NCBI GenBank assembly: GCA_030826005.1
Contig: JAPJOW010000197.1
Coordinates: 1-8,240, forward strand
Length of the DNA stretch: 8,240 nt
Direction: 5' to 3'
Origin: Aliterella sp. RAGGC_92
GTDB lineage: Bacteria > Cyanobacteriota > Cyanobacteriia > Cyanobacteriales > Chroococcidiopsidaceae
Both the position numbers and the translations under genes were made by a program. Position 1 is the stretch's first letter. Each line of letters opens with the position of its first letter. Under the pieces are notes generated by a model that was not told the origin of the DNA, made no database searches, and saw only the letters and a list, made by a program, of their open reading frames with translations. Positions 1-6,333 of the stretch are shown in pieces.

Positions 1-62
1 GTTCTATAGTCCTCTAAAGATAGTAAAATTTAAAATTGCCAGTTACCTACTTATTAAAGCTA

Positions 63-971
63 ATGAAAATAATTAAAAATGGAATTTTTTTATTAATATC
101 ACTGCTTTTAGCTAGTTGCGCTCCCAACGCCTCGCAGTCTGTCAAAGTGCCGGAAATAAAACCTCTAGTTACTGGTGCAATTCCCGATCAAAATCCCGAA
201 AAACTACAGCGTCAATATAGCAAATTAGCTGCTTATTTAGAACAAGAATTAGGTGTAAAAGTTATCTATAAACCTGTAACTGACTACACCGCCGCAGTCA
301 CCGCTTTTAAAGTAGGAGACCTAGACTTAGTCTGGTTTGGGGGTTTAACAGGAGTCCAAGCACGGTTGCAAGTACAAGGCGCGCAAGCGATCGCCCAGCG
401 CGATATAGATGCTAAATTCCACAGCGTACTTATTACGAATAAAAGCACTGGTTTAAAGCCAATTAATAATCTTGGCGATTTTCAACAATTAAAAGGGCGG
501 ACTTTTACTTTTGGTAGCGAGTCTTCAACGTCTGGGCGCTTGATGCCACAATACTTTTTACAACAAGCTGGAGTTAAAATTACAGATTTTAAAGGCGAAG
601 CTGGTTTTTCTGGCGATCACGATAAAACTATTAAACTTGTAGAAGCTGGTAGTTACGATGTGGGCGCGGTAAATGAAAAAATATGGTTAAAGCGCGTAGC
701 AGCTAAAGAAGTCGATTTAAGTAAAGTATCCGTCATTTGGACTTCGCCTCCTTACTACGATTACCACTGGCTAATTAACCCCCAAGTCAAGCAGCGCTAC
801 GGCGCAGACTTTGTAACTAAAGTCCAAAATGCTTTGCTAAAACTAGATCCTAATATTCCCCAACATCAAGAAATTCTCAACTTATTAGACGCAAATAAGT
901 TTGTTGCTACTAATAACTCTAACTACGCCCAAATAGAACAAGTAGGTAGACAAATTGGTAAGATAAAATAA
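63..971 (+). CDS. phnD: PhnD-like oxyanion ABC transporter substrate-binding lipoprotein (phosphonate/phosphite or putative selenate type)
   Basis: Extracytoplasmic binding protein of an ABC importer, 302 residues. I chose the ATG at 63 rather than the in-frame TTG at 36 because it gives a clean lipoprotein signal: Lys-rich start, hydrophobic stretch at residues 6-16 and lipobox LASC with Cys19 as the lipid-anchored residue. The mature part begins with the 'TGAIPDQNPEKLQ' strand typical of PhnD-like periplasmic proteins, followed by 'DLVWFGGLTG'. The 'SESSTSGRLMP' segment matches the Ser/Thr-rich anion-binding loop of the phosphonate-binding family. The wording of these motifs (WFGGLTGVQAR, QRDIDAKFHS, PYYDYHW) recalls the cyanobacterial proteins that databases label 'putative selenate' binding proteins; that is from memory and not a tested function. 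It lies 192 bp upstream of the ATPase and permease genes on the same strand, so it is very likely their partner. Only 62 bp of upstream sequence is available and no clear promoter is visible there. Confidence 0.88.
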   Translation: MKIIKNGIFLLISLLLASCAPNASQSVKVPEIKPLVTGAIPDQNPEKLQRQYSKLAAYLEQELGVKVIYKPVTDYTAAVTAFKVGDLDLVWFGGLTGVQARLQVQGAQAIAQRDIDAKFHSVLITNKSTGLKPINNLGDFQQLKGRTFTFGSESSTSGRLMPQYFLQQAGVKITDFKGEAGFSGDHDKTIKLVEAGSYDVGAVNEKIWLKRVAAKEVDLSKVSVIWTSPPYYDYHWLINPQVKQRYGADFVTKVQNALLKLDPNIPQHQEILNLLDANKFVATNNSNYAQIEQVGRQIGKIK

Positions 972-1025
972 CCTTTTTGTCAACCTTTAATACTGGCGTT
1001 TTTCTTAACAAAAATACTCAAAATA

Positions 1026-1075
1026 TTTTGACAAACCTATTGTGTTTTGACTTGTAATGTCATACTATAGTAATT
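1026..1075 (+). promoter_or_regulatory. Possible promoter/operator region before the ATPase gene
   Basis: This AT-rich stretch holds two copies of TTTTGAC (1026-1032 and 1045-1051), giving -35-like TTGACA (1028-1033) and TTGACT (1047-1052). A TATAGT -10-like hexamer lies at 1066-1071 inside a 10-bp palindrome, TACTATAGTA (1063-1072). A short inverted repeat TGAC-N7-GTCA spans 1048-1062. The -35/-10 spacings are not standard (13 bp for the nearest pair), so this is only a candidate for a separate promoter for the ATPase-permease pair. No Pho box (CTTAACCT-type repeats) or NtcA site (GTA-N8-TAC) was seen. Confidence 0.3.
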
Positions 1076-1117
1076 GTATTTGTCTATCTAAATGCTTGTT
1101 GAAAGTAGTTAGTTAGA

Positions 1118-1142
1118 GCGCAGAGGACATTGTCCTCTGCGC
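1118..1142. repeat. Perfect inverted repeat (11-bp stem, 3-nt loop) just before the ATPase gene
   Basis: GCGCAGAGGAC at 1118-1128 is followed by ATT and then by its exact reverse complement GTCCTCTGCGC at 1132-1142. The stem is GC-rich in an AT-rich intergenic gap and ends 21 bp before the ATG at 1164. No T-run follows on the + strand and none on the - strand, so it is not a standard intrinsic terminator. It may be an mRNA 5'-leader or intercistronic hairpin that stabilises transcript ends, a protein-binding palindrome, or a dispersed palindromic repeat. Confidence 0.85.
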
Positions 1143-1163
1143 GGAAATTGATAGACCAAGCAG

Positions 1164-1955
1164 ATGATAAAAAAAATTAATAATATCGCTGCTAATAAGT
1201 CGATAAACTCTAGCCAAACTCCCATTTTTGAACTAAAAACCGTTACTAAACAATTTGGTAAGTTTTCGGCGCTAAAAAATATCAATCTAAAAATTTATCC
1301 AGGGGAAAGCGTCGCTTTAGTTGGTTCTAGCGGTGCGGGTAAAAGTACGTTAATAAACTTACTTAATGGCACAATTAATCCTACTAATGGGGAAGTGTGG
1401 GTATTAGGAAAAAATTTAGCGCTTTTAAAACCTGCGTCGGTGCGGCAAATACAAAAACAAATAGGGACTATTTACCAACAATTTCATTTAATAGATAACT
1501 TGCAGGTAATCCATAATGTAAATGCGGGGCATTTAGGGCGCTGGTCGTTTTGGCAAGCAGCTATTTCGCTGCTGTATCCCTTAGAAGTAACAACAGCAAT
1601 TCGCGCTTTAACCCAAGTAGGGATTAGCGAAAAATTATACGAAAGGTGCGGACGGCTTTCGGGGGGACAGCAGCAAAGAGTAGCGATCGCGCGAGTATTA
1701 GTGCAAGATCCGGCAGCAATTTTAGCAGACGAACCAATTGCAAGTTTAGATCCCGAACGCAGCCGCGAAATTATCCAATTACTGTGTCAGTTGAATGCCC
1801 AGCTAGATAAAACGCTAGTTACAAGTTTGCACGAATGGGAATTTGCCCGCAATTATTACGGGCGGATTGTAGGATTAAAAGCAGGACAAATTTTGTTTGA
1901 TTGTCCGGCTAAATTAGTAGCTTCCCAGATGGTGGATGAGTTGTATCGAAAGTGA
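1164..1955 (+). CDS. phnC: PhnC-like ABC transporter ATP-binding protein
   Basis: Cytoplasmic ATPase subunit of the importer, 263 residues, normal length for PhnC. All nucleotide-binding motifs are intact: Walker A GSSGAGKST (54-62), Q-loop glutamine at 105 in IYQQF, signature LSGGQQQR (165-172), Walker B ILADEP (186-191) with catalytic Glu190, D-loop SLDP (194-197) and switch His223. The order and wording (ASLDPERSREI, TSLHEWEFA) fit the phosphonate-type importer ATPases. The roughly 20 polar residues before the ABC fold (KSINSSQTP region) are a family-variable extension; the ATG at 1164 has only a weak ribosome-binding sequence, so a slightly later start cannot be excluded. The stop is 25 bp before the permease start, so the two genes are surely co-transcribed. 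The chain would power uptake of the ligand bound by the lipoprotein upstream. Confidence 0.93.
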   Translation: MIKKINNIAANKSINSSQTPIFELKTVTKQFGKFSALKNINLKIYPGESVALVGSSGAGKSTLINLLNGTINPTNGEVWVLGKNLALLKPASVRQIQKQIGTIYQQFHLIDNLQVIHNVNAGHLGRWSFWQAAISLLYPLEVTTAIRALTQVGISEKLYERCGRLSGGQQQRVAIARVLVQDPAAILADEPIASLDPERSREIIQLLCQLNAQLDKTLVTSLHEWEFARNYYGRIVGLKAGQILFDCPAKLVASQMVDELYRK

Positions 1956-1968
1956 AAATTAACCCTTT

Positions 1969-1973
1969 AGGAG
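1969..1973 (+). promoter_or_regulatory. Shine-Dalgarno that supports a TTG start for the permease
   Basis: AGGAG lies 7 nt before the TTG at 1981, ideal spacing. The frame is closed by a TAA at 1960-1962, and no ATG or GTG occurs between that stop and the first membrane segment, so this site decides the start of the permease gene. Confidence 0.8.
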
Positions 1974-1980
1974 TAAAAAG

Positions 1981-3663
1981 TTGGGGAAAGTTTTTACTTT
2001 AGGCGTACTAGCAGTTATTTGGGCGCTGTATTCGGCAGGGGTATTTCAGGGAGAAGTTGTAAATTTTAGCGGTGGGAACTTAGTAAAACAGTTTTTGGTT
2101 GCAGCAATTCATCCGAATTTAAGTCCTGAGTTTTTACTATTAACAGGAGAAGCAACGCTAAAAACCTTTGCTTACGCAGTGTGCGGTACAGTGCTAAGTT
2201 TAGCGATCGCCATAATCGGAGGAATTTTTTGCTCAAAGGTATGGTGGGAAGCTTTGGGAGTGTCGGGGCTACCTTGGGTAGTAGTAAGGGCGGGGTTAGC
2301 AATTCCTAGAGCAATTCACGAATTAATTTGGGGATTATTTTTTGTCAATATATTTGGATTAGATCCTCTAGTAGCGGTACTCGCGATCGCCATTCCCTTT
2401 GGCGCAATTACAGCAAAGGTATTTTCAGAAATATTGGACGAAACACCGCGTCAGTCATTGCGGGCGTTGCTTAGTAGTGGAGTTTCGCCGCTTAACGCTT
2501 TTGCGTACAGTTTAATTCCTCAAGCTCAGACTAACTTAGTATCCTACGCCTTTTATCGGTTTGAGTGTTCGATTCGGGCGGCGGCGGTTTTAGGAATTAT
2601 TGGCGCAGGGGGGTTAGGTTATCAAATTTTCCTTAGCCTCCAATCTTTGCGCTACGAGGAAATGTGGACTTTATTAATTGCTTTGGTGCTGCTGAGTGGG
2701 GTTACAGACTTTACCAGCGCCGTAGTACGCCGTCAGCTTGGCGCACCTAGTCGGCTAGATTTGAATGTGTTAAAAACCCTCGATAAGCGGGCAAAATTAG
2801 AAAGCGATAAATCCAGTTTCGCCCAAAATTGGCAAGTTAAGAGAGCAAAAAAATATTTGGGTAACCAAAGCCTATCTAAATGGGCGACATTACTAACGCT
2901 TACGGCGATCGCATTTTCGTTTTGGTACGTGGATGCCGATTTTAGTAAACTATGGACACCGCGCACCGGGCAATTATTAGTTGGTATTTTACAAGCAGCA
3001 TTTCCCCCCGACTACAGCCAACTGGAGGAAATTTTGACGCTTTGCAGTCAAACATTGGCAATGTCGATCCTAGCGATCGCCTTTGCGGGGTGTGGGGGGA
3101 TAATTTTATCATTTTTTGCCGCCTATAACTTTGTTTTACCGGGGGGAATTTCTGACGCTGGAAATCGTTGGTGGGGAATAGTTGTATTAGTTTTATCGCG
3201 GTTTTTTTTGCTATTTACTCGCGCTATTCCCGCACCCATCTGGGCGTTAATATTTTTATTTGTGATGTTTCCAGGAATACTACCAGGAGCGATCGCGCTT
3301 GGCATACATAACTTAGGCATTTTGGGGCGGTTGATGGCGGAAGTTACCGAAAACTTAGACGATCGCAAGCTAAAATCCCTTAAAGCATTAGGTGCTAGTA
3401 ATTCTCAAGTATTTCTTTATGGAGTTTTACCGCAAACGATGCCTAAATTTATCGCTTACATCCTGTATCGCTGGGAAGTCTGCATCCGGGCGACAGTCAT
3501 TGTCGGATTAGTGGGGGCGGGAGGTTTGGGGCGCTTGCTGACCGAACAACTTAGCAGCTTTGACTATCCTGGGGTAACGGCGACTTTAGCTTGTTTTATC
3601 GGTTTAACTTTCTTCGTCGATCTAATTAGCGCGACGATGCGGAAGATGCTTTACTTAAGCTGA
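1981..3663 (+). CDS. phnE: PhnE-like ABC permease, two fused transmembrane domains
   Basis: Inner-membrane permease of the importer, 560 residues, about twice the usual PhnE length (roughly 260-280). It is a tandem of two binding-protein-dependent permease domains, residues about 1-255 and 300-560, joined by a charged linker (about 256-298, rich in Lys, Arg and Asp). Each half has the cytoplasmic coupling (EAA) loop and closing glycine motif: EILDETPRQSLRALLSSGVSP then IGAGGLG (207-213) in the first, and EVTENLDDRKLKSLKALGAS then VGAGGLG (511-517) in the second. Each also has an RAIP/IPR segment before its core (109-110; 414-417). A single polypeptide could therefore supply both membrane halves of the complex. 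The start is TTG with AGGAG 7 nt upstream. It follows the ATPase gene by 25 bp. Its last 9 bp overlap the end of the convergent gene at 3655-4251. Confidence 0.92.
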   Translation: MGKVFTLGVLAVIWALYSAGVFQGEVVNFSGGNLVKQFLVAAIHPNLSPEFLLLTGEATLKTFAYAVCGTVLSLAIAIIGGIFCSKVWWEALGVSGLPWVVVRAGLAIPRAIHELIWGLFFVNIFGLDPLVAVLAIAIPFGAITAKVFSEILDETPRQSLRALLSSGVSPLNAFAYSLIPQAQTNLVSYAFYRFECSIRAAAVLGIIGAGGLGYQIFLSLQSLRYEEMWTLLIALVLLSGVTDFTSAVVRRQLGAPSRLDLNVLKTLDKRAKLESDKSSFAQNWQVKRAKKYLGNQSLSKWATLLTLTAIAFSFWYVDADFSKLWTPRTGQLLVGILQAAFPPDYSQLEEILTLCSQTLAMSILAIAFAGCGGIILSFFAAYNFVLPGGISDAGNRWWGIVVLVLSRFFLLFTRAIPAPIWALIFLFVMFPGILPGAIALGIHNLGILGRLMAEVTENLDDRKLKSLKALGASNSQVFLYGVLPQTMPKFIAYILYRWEVCIRATVIVGLVGAGGLGRLLTEQLSSFDYPGVTATLACFIGLTFFVDLISATMRKMLYLS

Positions 3664-4251
3664 TTTAAGCCGTTGCTCTTTATGGCGCTGCTGTAATTGG
3701 TGCATATGATTAAACAAGTTCCAGCAATACTGTTCTGGTAAGCCGCAAGTTACCGCACCGCGCAGCACGACGTTAAAATACCAATCATTAGGCGCAAGTT
3801 CCTCGGTTAATTTATCAACAACTACATAAGTACGAGCGTTGTTGTACACCTTGCCATTGCAAACAATATCTACTTGCTCGTGCCTGTACCAATTTTGATG
3901 CACGCCTTCGCGCTCGTCTAGAGCGTAACCCAATCGTTGCGGTAACTGATAAAGTACCCCTTCTACCGAACTTGTAGGATCTTTGATAATATCTAACACG
4001 CCACAGTTACGAAAAGCAGAATAGCAATAAAAACCTAGTCGGTAGCCAACAAGCGTAGCCGCACCAACAACGTAGATATGAGTTTTTTCACCGAGACTTC
4101 GCTTTAAATCTACCGGACACATACAAGAACCATAAGCAAAGTAGTAGAACATAGGTTCGAGCCGCCGTTGCTGTTTTTGCATTCTCACCTTGGTATTTGA
4201 CCAATTATAAGCTGCCAAAGTATCTTCAAATTGTCCAGTCTGAACGCTCAT
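3655..4251 (-). CDS. Gamma-glutamylcyclotransferase-like (GGCT/AIG2 fold) protein
   Basis: 198 residues. The GGCT fold is recognised from YFAYGSCM (37-44), the substrate-binding P-loop equivalent (YGSN/YGSG in characterised enzymes), and LDEREG (111-116), where Glu115 lines up with the catalytic glutamate of human GGCT. Characterised members release 5-oxoproline from gamma-glutamyl compounds such as gamma-glutamyl amino acids or glutathione, but many bacterial members have no proven substrate. The Asn of the usual YGSN motif is Cys43 here, and Cys45 follows closely. The start is uncertain. ATG 4251 gives a roughly 22-nt leader from the promoter at 4280-4308, but the conserved fold begins only near Met34, and an internal ATG at 4182 (Met24) has a good AAGG Shine-Dalgarno (4189-4192). 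It converges on, and overlaps by 9 bp, the permease gene, so it is not part of that operon. Confidence 0.82.
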   Translation of the reverse strand: MSVQTGQFEDTLAAYNWSNTKVRMQKQQRRLEPMFYYFAYGSCMCPVDLKRSLGEKTHIYVVGAATLVGYRLGFYCYSAFRNCGVLDIIKDPTSSVEGVLYQLPQRLGYALDEREGVHQNWYRHEQVDIVCNGKVYNNARTYVVVDKLTEELAPNDWYFNVVLRGAVTCGLPEQYCWNLFNHMHQLQQRHKEQRLKSA

Positions 4252-4279
4252 ATCGCCTGGTTATTTTCTACTTAGGCAG

Positions 4280-4308
4280 ATTTTAGCAGAACTTTCTTTT
4301 TAAAACAA
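4280..4308 (-). promoter_or_regulatory. Predicted sigma70-type promoter for the GGCT-like gene
   Basis: Read on the minus strand: TTGTTT (plus 4303-4308), a 17-bp spacer, then TAAAAT (plus 4280-4285) preceded by TGC, which makes an extended -10. Transcription would start near 4273, about 22 nt before the ATG at 4251. Confidence 0.55.
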
Positions 4309-4349
4309 CTAAATTCCGACCGGAGAACCGTAGATTAGATATTTTGTCT

Positions 4350-4381
4350 AAAAAAGCAGTCTACCGTAAAGGCAAACTGCT
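4350..4381 (-). terminator. Intrinsic terminator of groEL
   Basis: On the minus strand an 11-bp stem (arms plus 4371-4381 and 4355-4365, with two G-U pairs) closes a 5-nt loop (4366-4370) and runs straight into a six-U tract (4350-4355). It lies 30 bp past the groEL stop. The reverse direction has no T-run, so it ends transcription from the groEL side only, insulating the GGCT-like gene downstream. Confidence 0.85.
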
Positions 4382-4410
4382 AAATAAACTTATTAGGTAA
4401 TGAGGGATAA

Positions 4411-6084
4411 TTACATCATGCCCATGCCGCCCATACCACCCATACCACCCATACCACCCATGCCGCCCATACCGCCCATGCCGCCCATATCAGGCGCGGG
4501 AGCATTCTTTTCGGGCTGTTCAACAACCAAGGCTTCGGTAGTTATTACCATACCAGCAATAGAGCCAGCATTTTGCAGTGCCGATCGCACGACTTTAGCA
4601 GGGTCGATGATTCCGGCGGCAATTAAGTCCTCAAACACGCCCGTAGCAGCGTTGTAACCGATGTTTAAGTCAGATTCGCGGACTTTCTCGACAATTACCG
4701 AGCCTTCCACACCCGCATTATCTGCCATCTGACGCAAAGGAGCTTCCAAAGAGCGCCCGACAATATCCGCGCCAATTTTTTCTTCTTCAGCCAAGCTATT
4801 TTTAATTTCGGCGATTTGCTTGCTGAGATAAATCAAAGTTGCACCACCACCGGGGACAATCCCTTCTTCTACCGCCGCTTTAGTCGCGTTGAGCGCGTCT
4901 TCAATTCGCAATTTACGGTCTTTAAGCTCGGTTTCTGTTGCTGCACCAACTTTAATTACCGCCACACCGCCTGCAAGTTTAGCGATCCGCTCTTGGAGTT
5001 TTTCGCTGTCGTACTCCGAATCGGTGTCTTCTAATTGTCTGCGAATTTGACCGATGCGCTTTTCAACTTCGGCGCTATATTCGCCTGTTGCCACAATAGT
5101 AGTTGATTCTTTGTCAATGGTAAGTTTGCGCGCAACGCCCATCATTTCCAAAGTTACGGCATCTAAAGTCAAACCGACTTCCTCAGAAATCATTTGTCCG
5201 CCTGTTAGCACCGCAATATCTTGTAATAAAGCTTTACGGCGATCGCCAAATCCGGGAGATTTAATCGCACAAGCACTCAATACACCCCGCGCCTTATTTA
5301 CAACCAACGTTGCCAAAGCTTCCCCGTCAACGTCCTCAGCAATAATTAGCAATGGTTGCCCAGAACGCGCTACTTTTTCAAGTACCGGAACTAAGTCTTG
5401 AATGCTGCTAATTTTCTGATCGGCAATCAAAATCCGGGCATTTTCGTACTCTACAACCATCCGCTCGTTGTCGGTAATAAAGTAAGGAGAAATATAACCC
5501 CGGTCGATTTGCATTCCTTCAACCACATCCAAATCTGTAGTTAAAGACTTAGATTCTTCAACAGTAATTACCCCGTCGGTGGTTACTTTTTCCATTGCTT
5601 CGGCAATCATCTTACCGACTTCTTCATCATTACCCGCCGAGACAGTAGCAACTTGTGCGATCGCACTTCCTTGGACTGGTTTAGCAATTTGGGCGATCGC
5701 TTCTACCAATTTGTCGATGGTTTTTTCAATTCCCCGACGCAAGCTCACAGGGTTTGCACCTGCCGCTACGTTCTTCAAGCCTTCTTTAATCATCGCTTGA
5801 GCGAGGACTGTAGCCGTTGTTGTCCCGTCGCCCGCCACATCTTTAGTTTTTGAAGCAACTTCTTGAATTAGCCTTGCACCCGTATTTTCTAACGGATCTT
5901 CTAATTCAATTTCTTTAGCAACGGTGATGCCATCGTTGACAATTTGCGGCGTGCCAAATTTCTTTTCTAGCAACACGTTTCGCCCTTTTGGACCTAAAGT
6001 AATGCGAACAGCGTCAGCCAAGGCATTTACGCCTCGCTCTAGACTCCGCCGGGATTCTTCGTTAAATGCAATAATTTTTGCCAT
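4411..6084 (-). CDS. groEL: 60-kDa chaperonin GroEL, groEL2 (GGM-tailed, no adjacent groES) type
   Basis: ATP-driven protein-folding chaperonin subunit of the cytosolic double-ring complex, 557 residues and full length. Visible hallmarks: TLGPKGRNV (29-37) in the nucleotide pocket, GDGTTT (86-91) with Asp87 for magnesium binding, SPGFGDRR (276-283) in the apical domain, and LRIEDALNATKAAVEEGIV with Asp396 (E. coli Asp398), needed for ATP hydrolysis, followed by PGGG (411-414). The C-terminus is eight Gly-Gly-Met repeats ending GMM. Cyanobacteria usually carry groEL1 in a groES-groEL operon and a second, monocistronic groEL2, and the GGM tail and lack of groES here fit the latter. ATG 6084 gives the standard MAK start, though no Shine-Dalgarno is seen. 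A perfect CIRCE and a sigma70 promoter upstream indicate heat induction through HrcA. It has its own terminator. Confidence 0.97.
   Translation of the reverse strand: MAKIIAFNEESRRSLERGVNALADAVRITLGPKGRNVLLEKKFGTPQIVNDGITVAKEIELEDPLENTGARLIQEVASKTKDVAGDGTTTATVLAQAMIKEGLKNVAAGANPVSLRRGIEKTIDKLVEAIAQIAKPVQGSAIAQVATVSAGNDEEVGKMIAEAMEKVTTDGVITVEESKSLTTDLDVVEGMQIDRGYISPYFITDNERMVVEYENARILIADQKISSIQDLVPVLEKVARSGQPLLIIAEDVDGEALATLVVNKARGVLSACAIKSPGFGDRRKALLQDIAVLTGGQMISEEVGLTLDAVTLEMMGVARKLTIDKESTTIVATGEYSAEVEKRIGQIRRQLEDTDSEYDSEKLQERIAKLAGGVAVIKVGAATETELKDRKLRIEDALNATKAAVEEGIVPGGGATLIYLSKQIAEIKNSLAEEEKIGADIVGRSLEAPLRQMADNAGVEGSVIVEKVRESDLNIGYNAATGVFEDLIAAGIIDPAKVVRSALQNAGSIAGMVITTEALVVEQPEKNAPAPDMGGMGGMGGMGGMGGMGGMGGMGMM
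4421..4488. repeat. 9-bp tandem repeat encoding the GroEL Gly-Gly-Met tail
   Basis: Seven full units and a partial eighth of CCCATRCCR (plus strand) lie in register from 4421. They vary only at third codon positions (A/G), so the DNA has drifted while the GGM peptide was kept. Such a repeat can change copy number by slippage without shifting frame. Confidence 0.9.
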
Positions 6085-6115
6085 AGTTTATTATTCACGC
6101 GCTTCATTAGCCAAT

Positions 6116-6142
6116 TTAGCACTCTCTAGCGTTGAGTGCTAA
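6116..6142 (-). promoter_or_regulatory. CIRCE operator (HrcA binding site) of groEL
   Basis: An exact match to the CIRCE consensus: TTAGCACTC (6116-6124), 9-nt spacer, GAGTGCTAA (6134-6142). It lies 32 bp upstream of the groEL ATG, just at or after the predicted transcription start, so it would sit in the first part of the leader. CIRCE is the operator of the heat-shock repressor HrcA in many bacteria, including Synechocystis. Confidence 0.97.
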
Positions 6143-6150
6143 TTAGAAAA

Positions 6151-6180
6151 ATTATAGATAAGTTGCGCTTTAATTTTCAA
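6151..6180 (-). promoter_or_regulatory. Sigma70-type promoter of groEL
   Basis: Minus strand TTGAAA (plus 6175-6180), 18-bp spacer, perfect TATAAT (plus 6151-6156). The start of transcription would fall near 6144, beside the CIRCE, so HrcA bound there would block initiation. The leader would be about 60 nt. Confidence 0.75.
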
Positions 6181-6231
6181 AACTTATTTTTAGCTCGTTC
6201 TAGGCAGGATTTTTAGCCAAAAGTCAAATTT

Positions 6232-6329
6232 GGCGTTGCTGAACTAAAAAATGAAAGAGGAGTAGACAAGGTGACAATAAAAAGGGTGGGCTGCTGCAAA
6301 GGACGATCGTATCTAAATTCAGCAATGCC
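6232..6329. mobile_element. Possible small inverted-repeat element (MITE or IS relic)
   Basis: GGCGTTGCTGAA (6232-6243) and TTCAGCAATGCC (6318-6329) are inverted repeats with one mismatch in 12, bounding 98 bp with no convincing gene. This looks like the two ends of a small non-autonomous element or a deleted insertion sequence. No target-site duplication is visible on the flanks, and the right end also takes part in a possible terminator for the CHAD gene, so the call is tentative. Confidence 0.3.
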
Positions 6330-6330
6330 C
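6279..6330 (-). terminator. Possible terminator of the CHAD gene
   Basis: On the minus strand GGGC-ATT-GCTG (plus 6320-6330) can pair with CAGC-A-GCCC (plus 6288-6296), with an internal bulge and a loop of about 23 nt, followed after four bases by five Us (plus 6279-6283). The stem is imperfect and the loop is long, so confidence is low. Confidence 0.35.
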
Positions 6331-6333
6331 CAC

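Noticed and set aside
36..62. TTG start 9 codons upstream of the binding-protein ATG
   Set aside because: It would add residues before the lipoprotein signal and has no ribosome site; ATG 63 gives a standard signal peptide.
1054..1065. GTA...TAC as an NtcA nitrogen-control site
   Set aside because: The spacing is 6, not the required 8.
4421..4488. Tandem 9-bp units as a CRISPR-like array
   Set aside because: There are no spacers; the units are codons of the GGM tail. No CRISPR, tRNA or rRNA was seen anywhere in the window.
4400..4657. Plus-strand frame with a Pro-rich repeat (MPPIPP units)
   Set aside because: It is the antisense reading of the GroEL Gly-Gly-Met tail; the repeat is explained by the chaperonin gene and no promoter or ribosome site supports it.
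5054..5401. 115-codon plus-strand open frame inside groEL
   Set aside because: Antisense shadow of a highly conserved gene; composition follows groEL codons and no start signal is present. The other plus-strand frames in 4816-6142 fail for the same reason.
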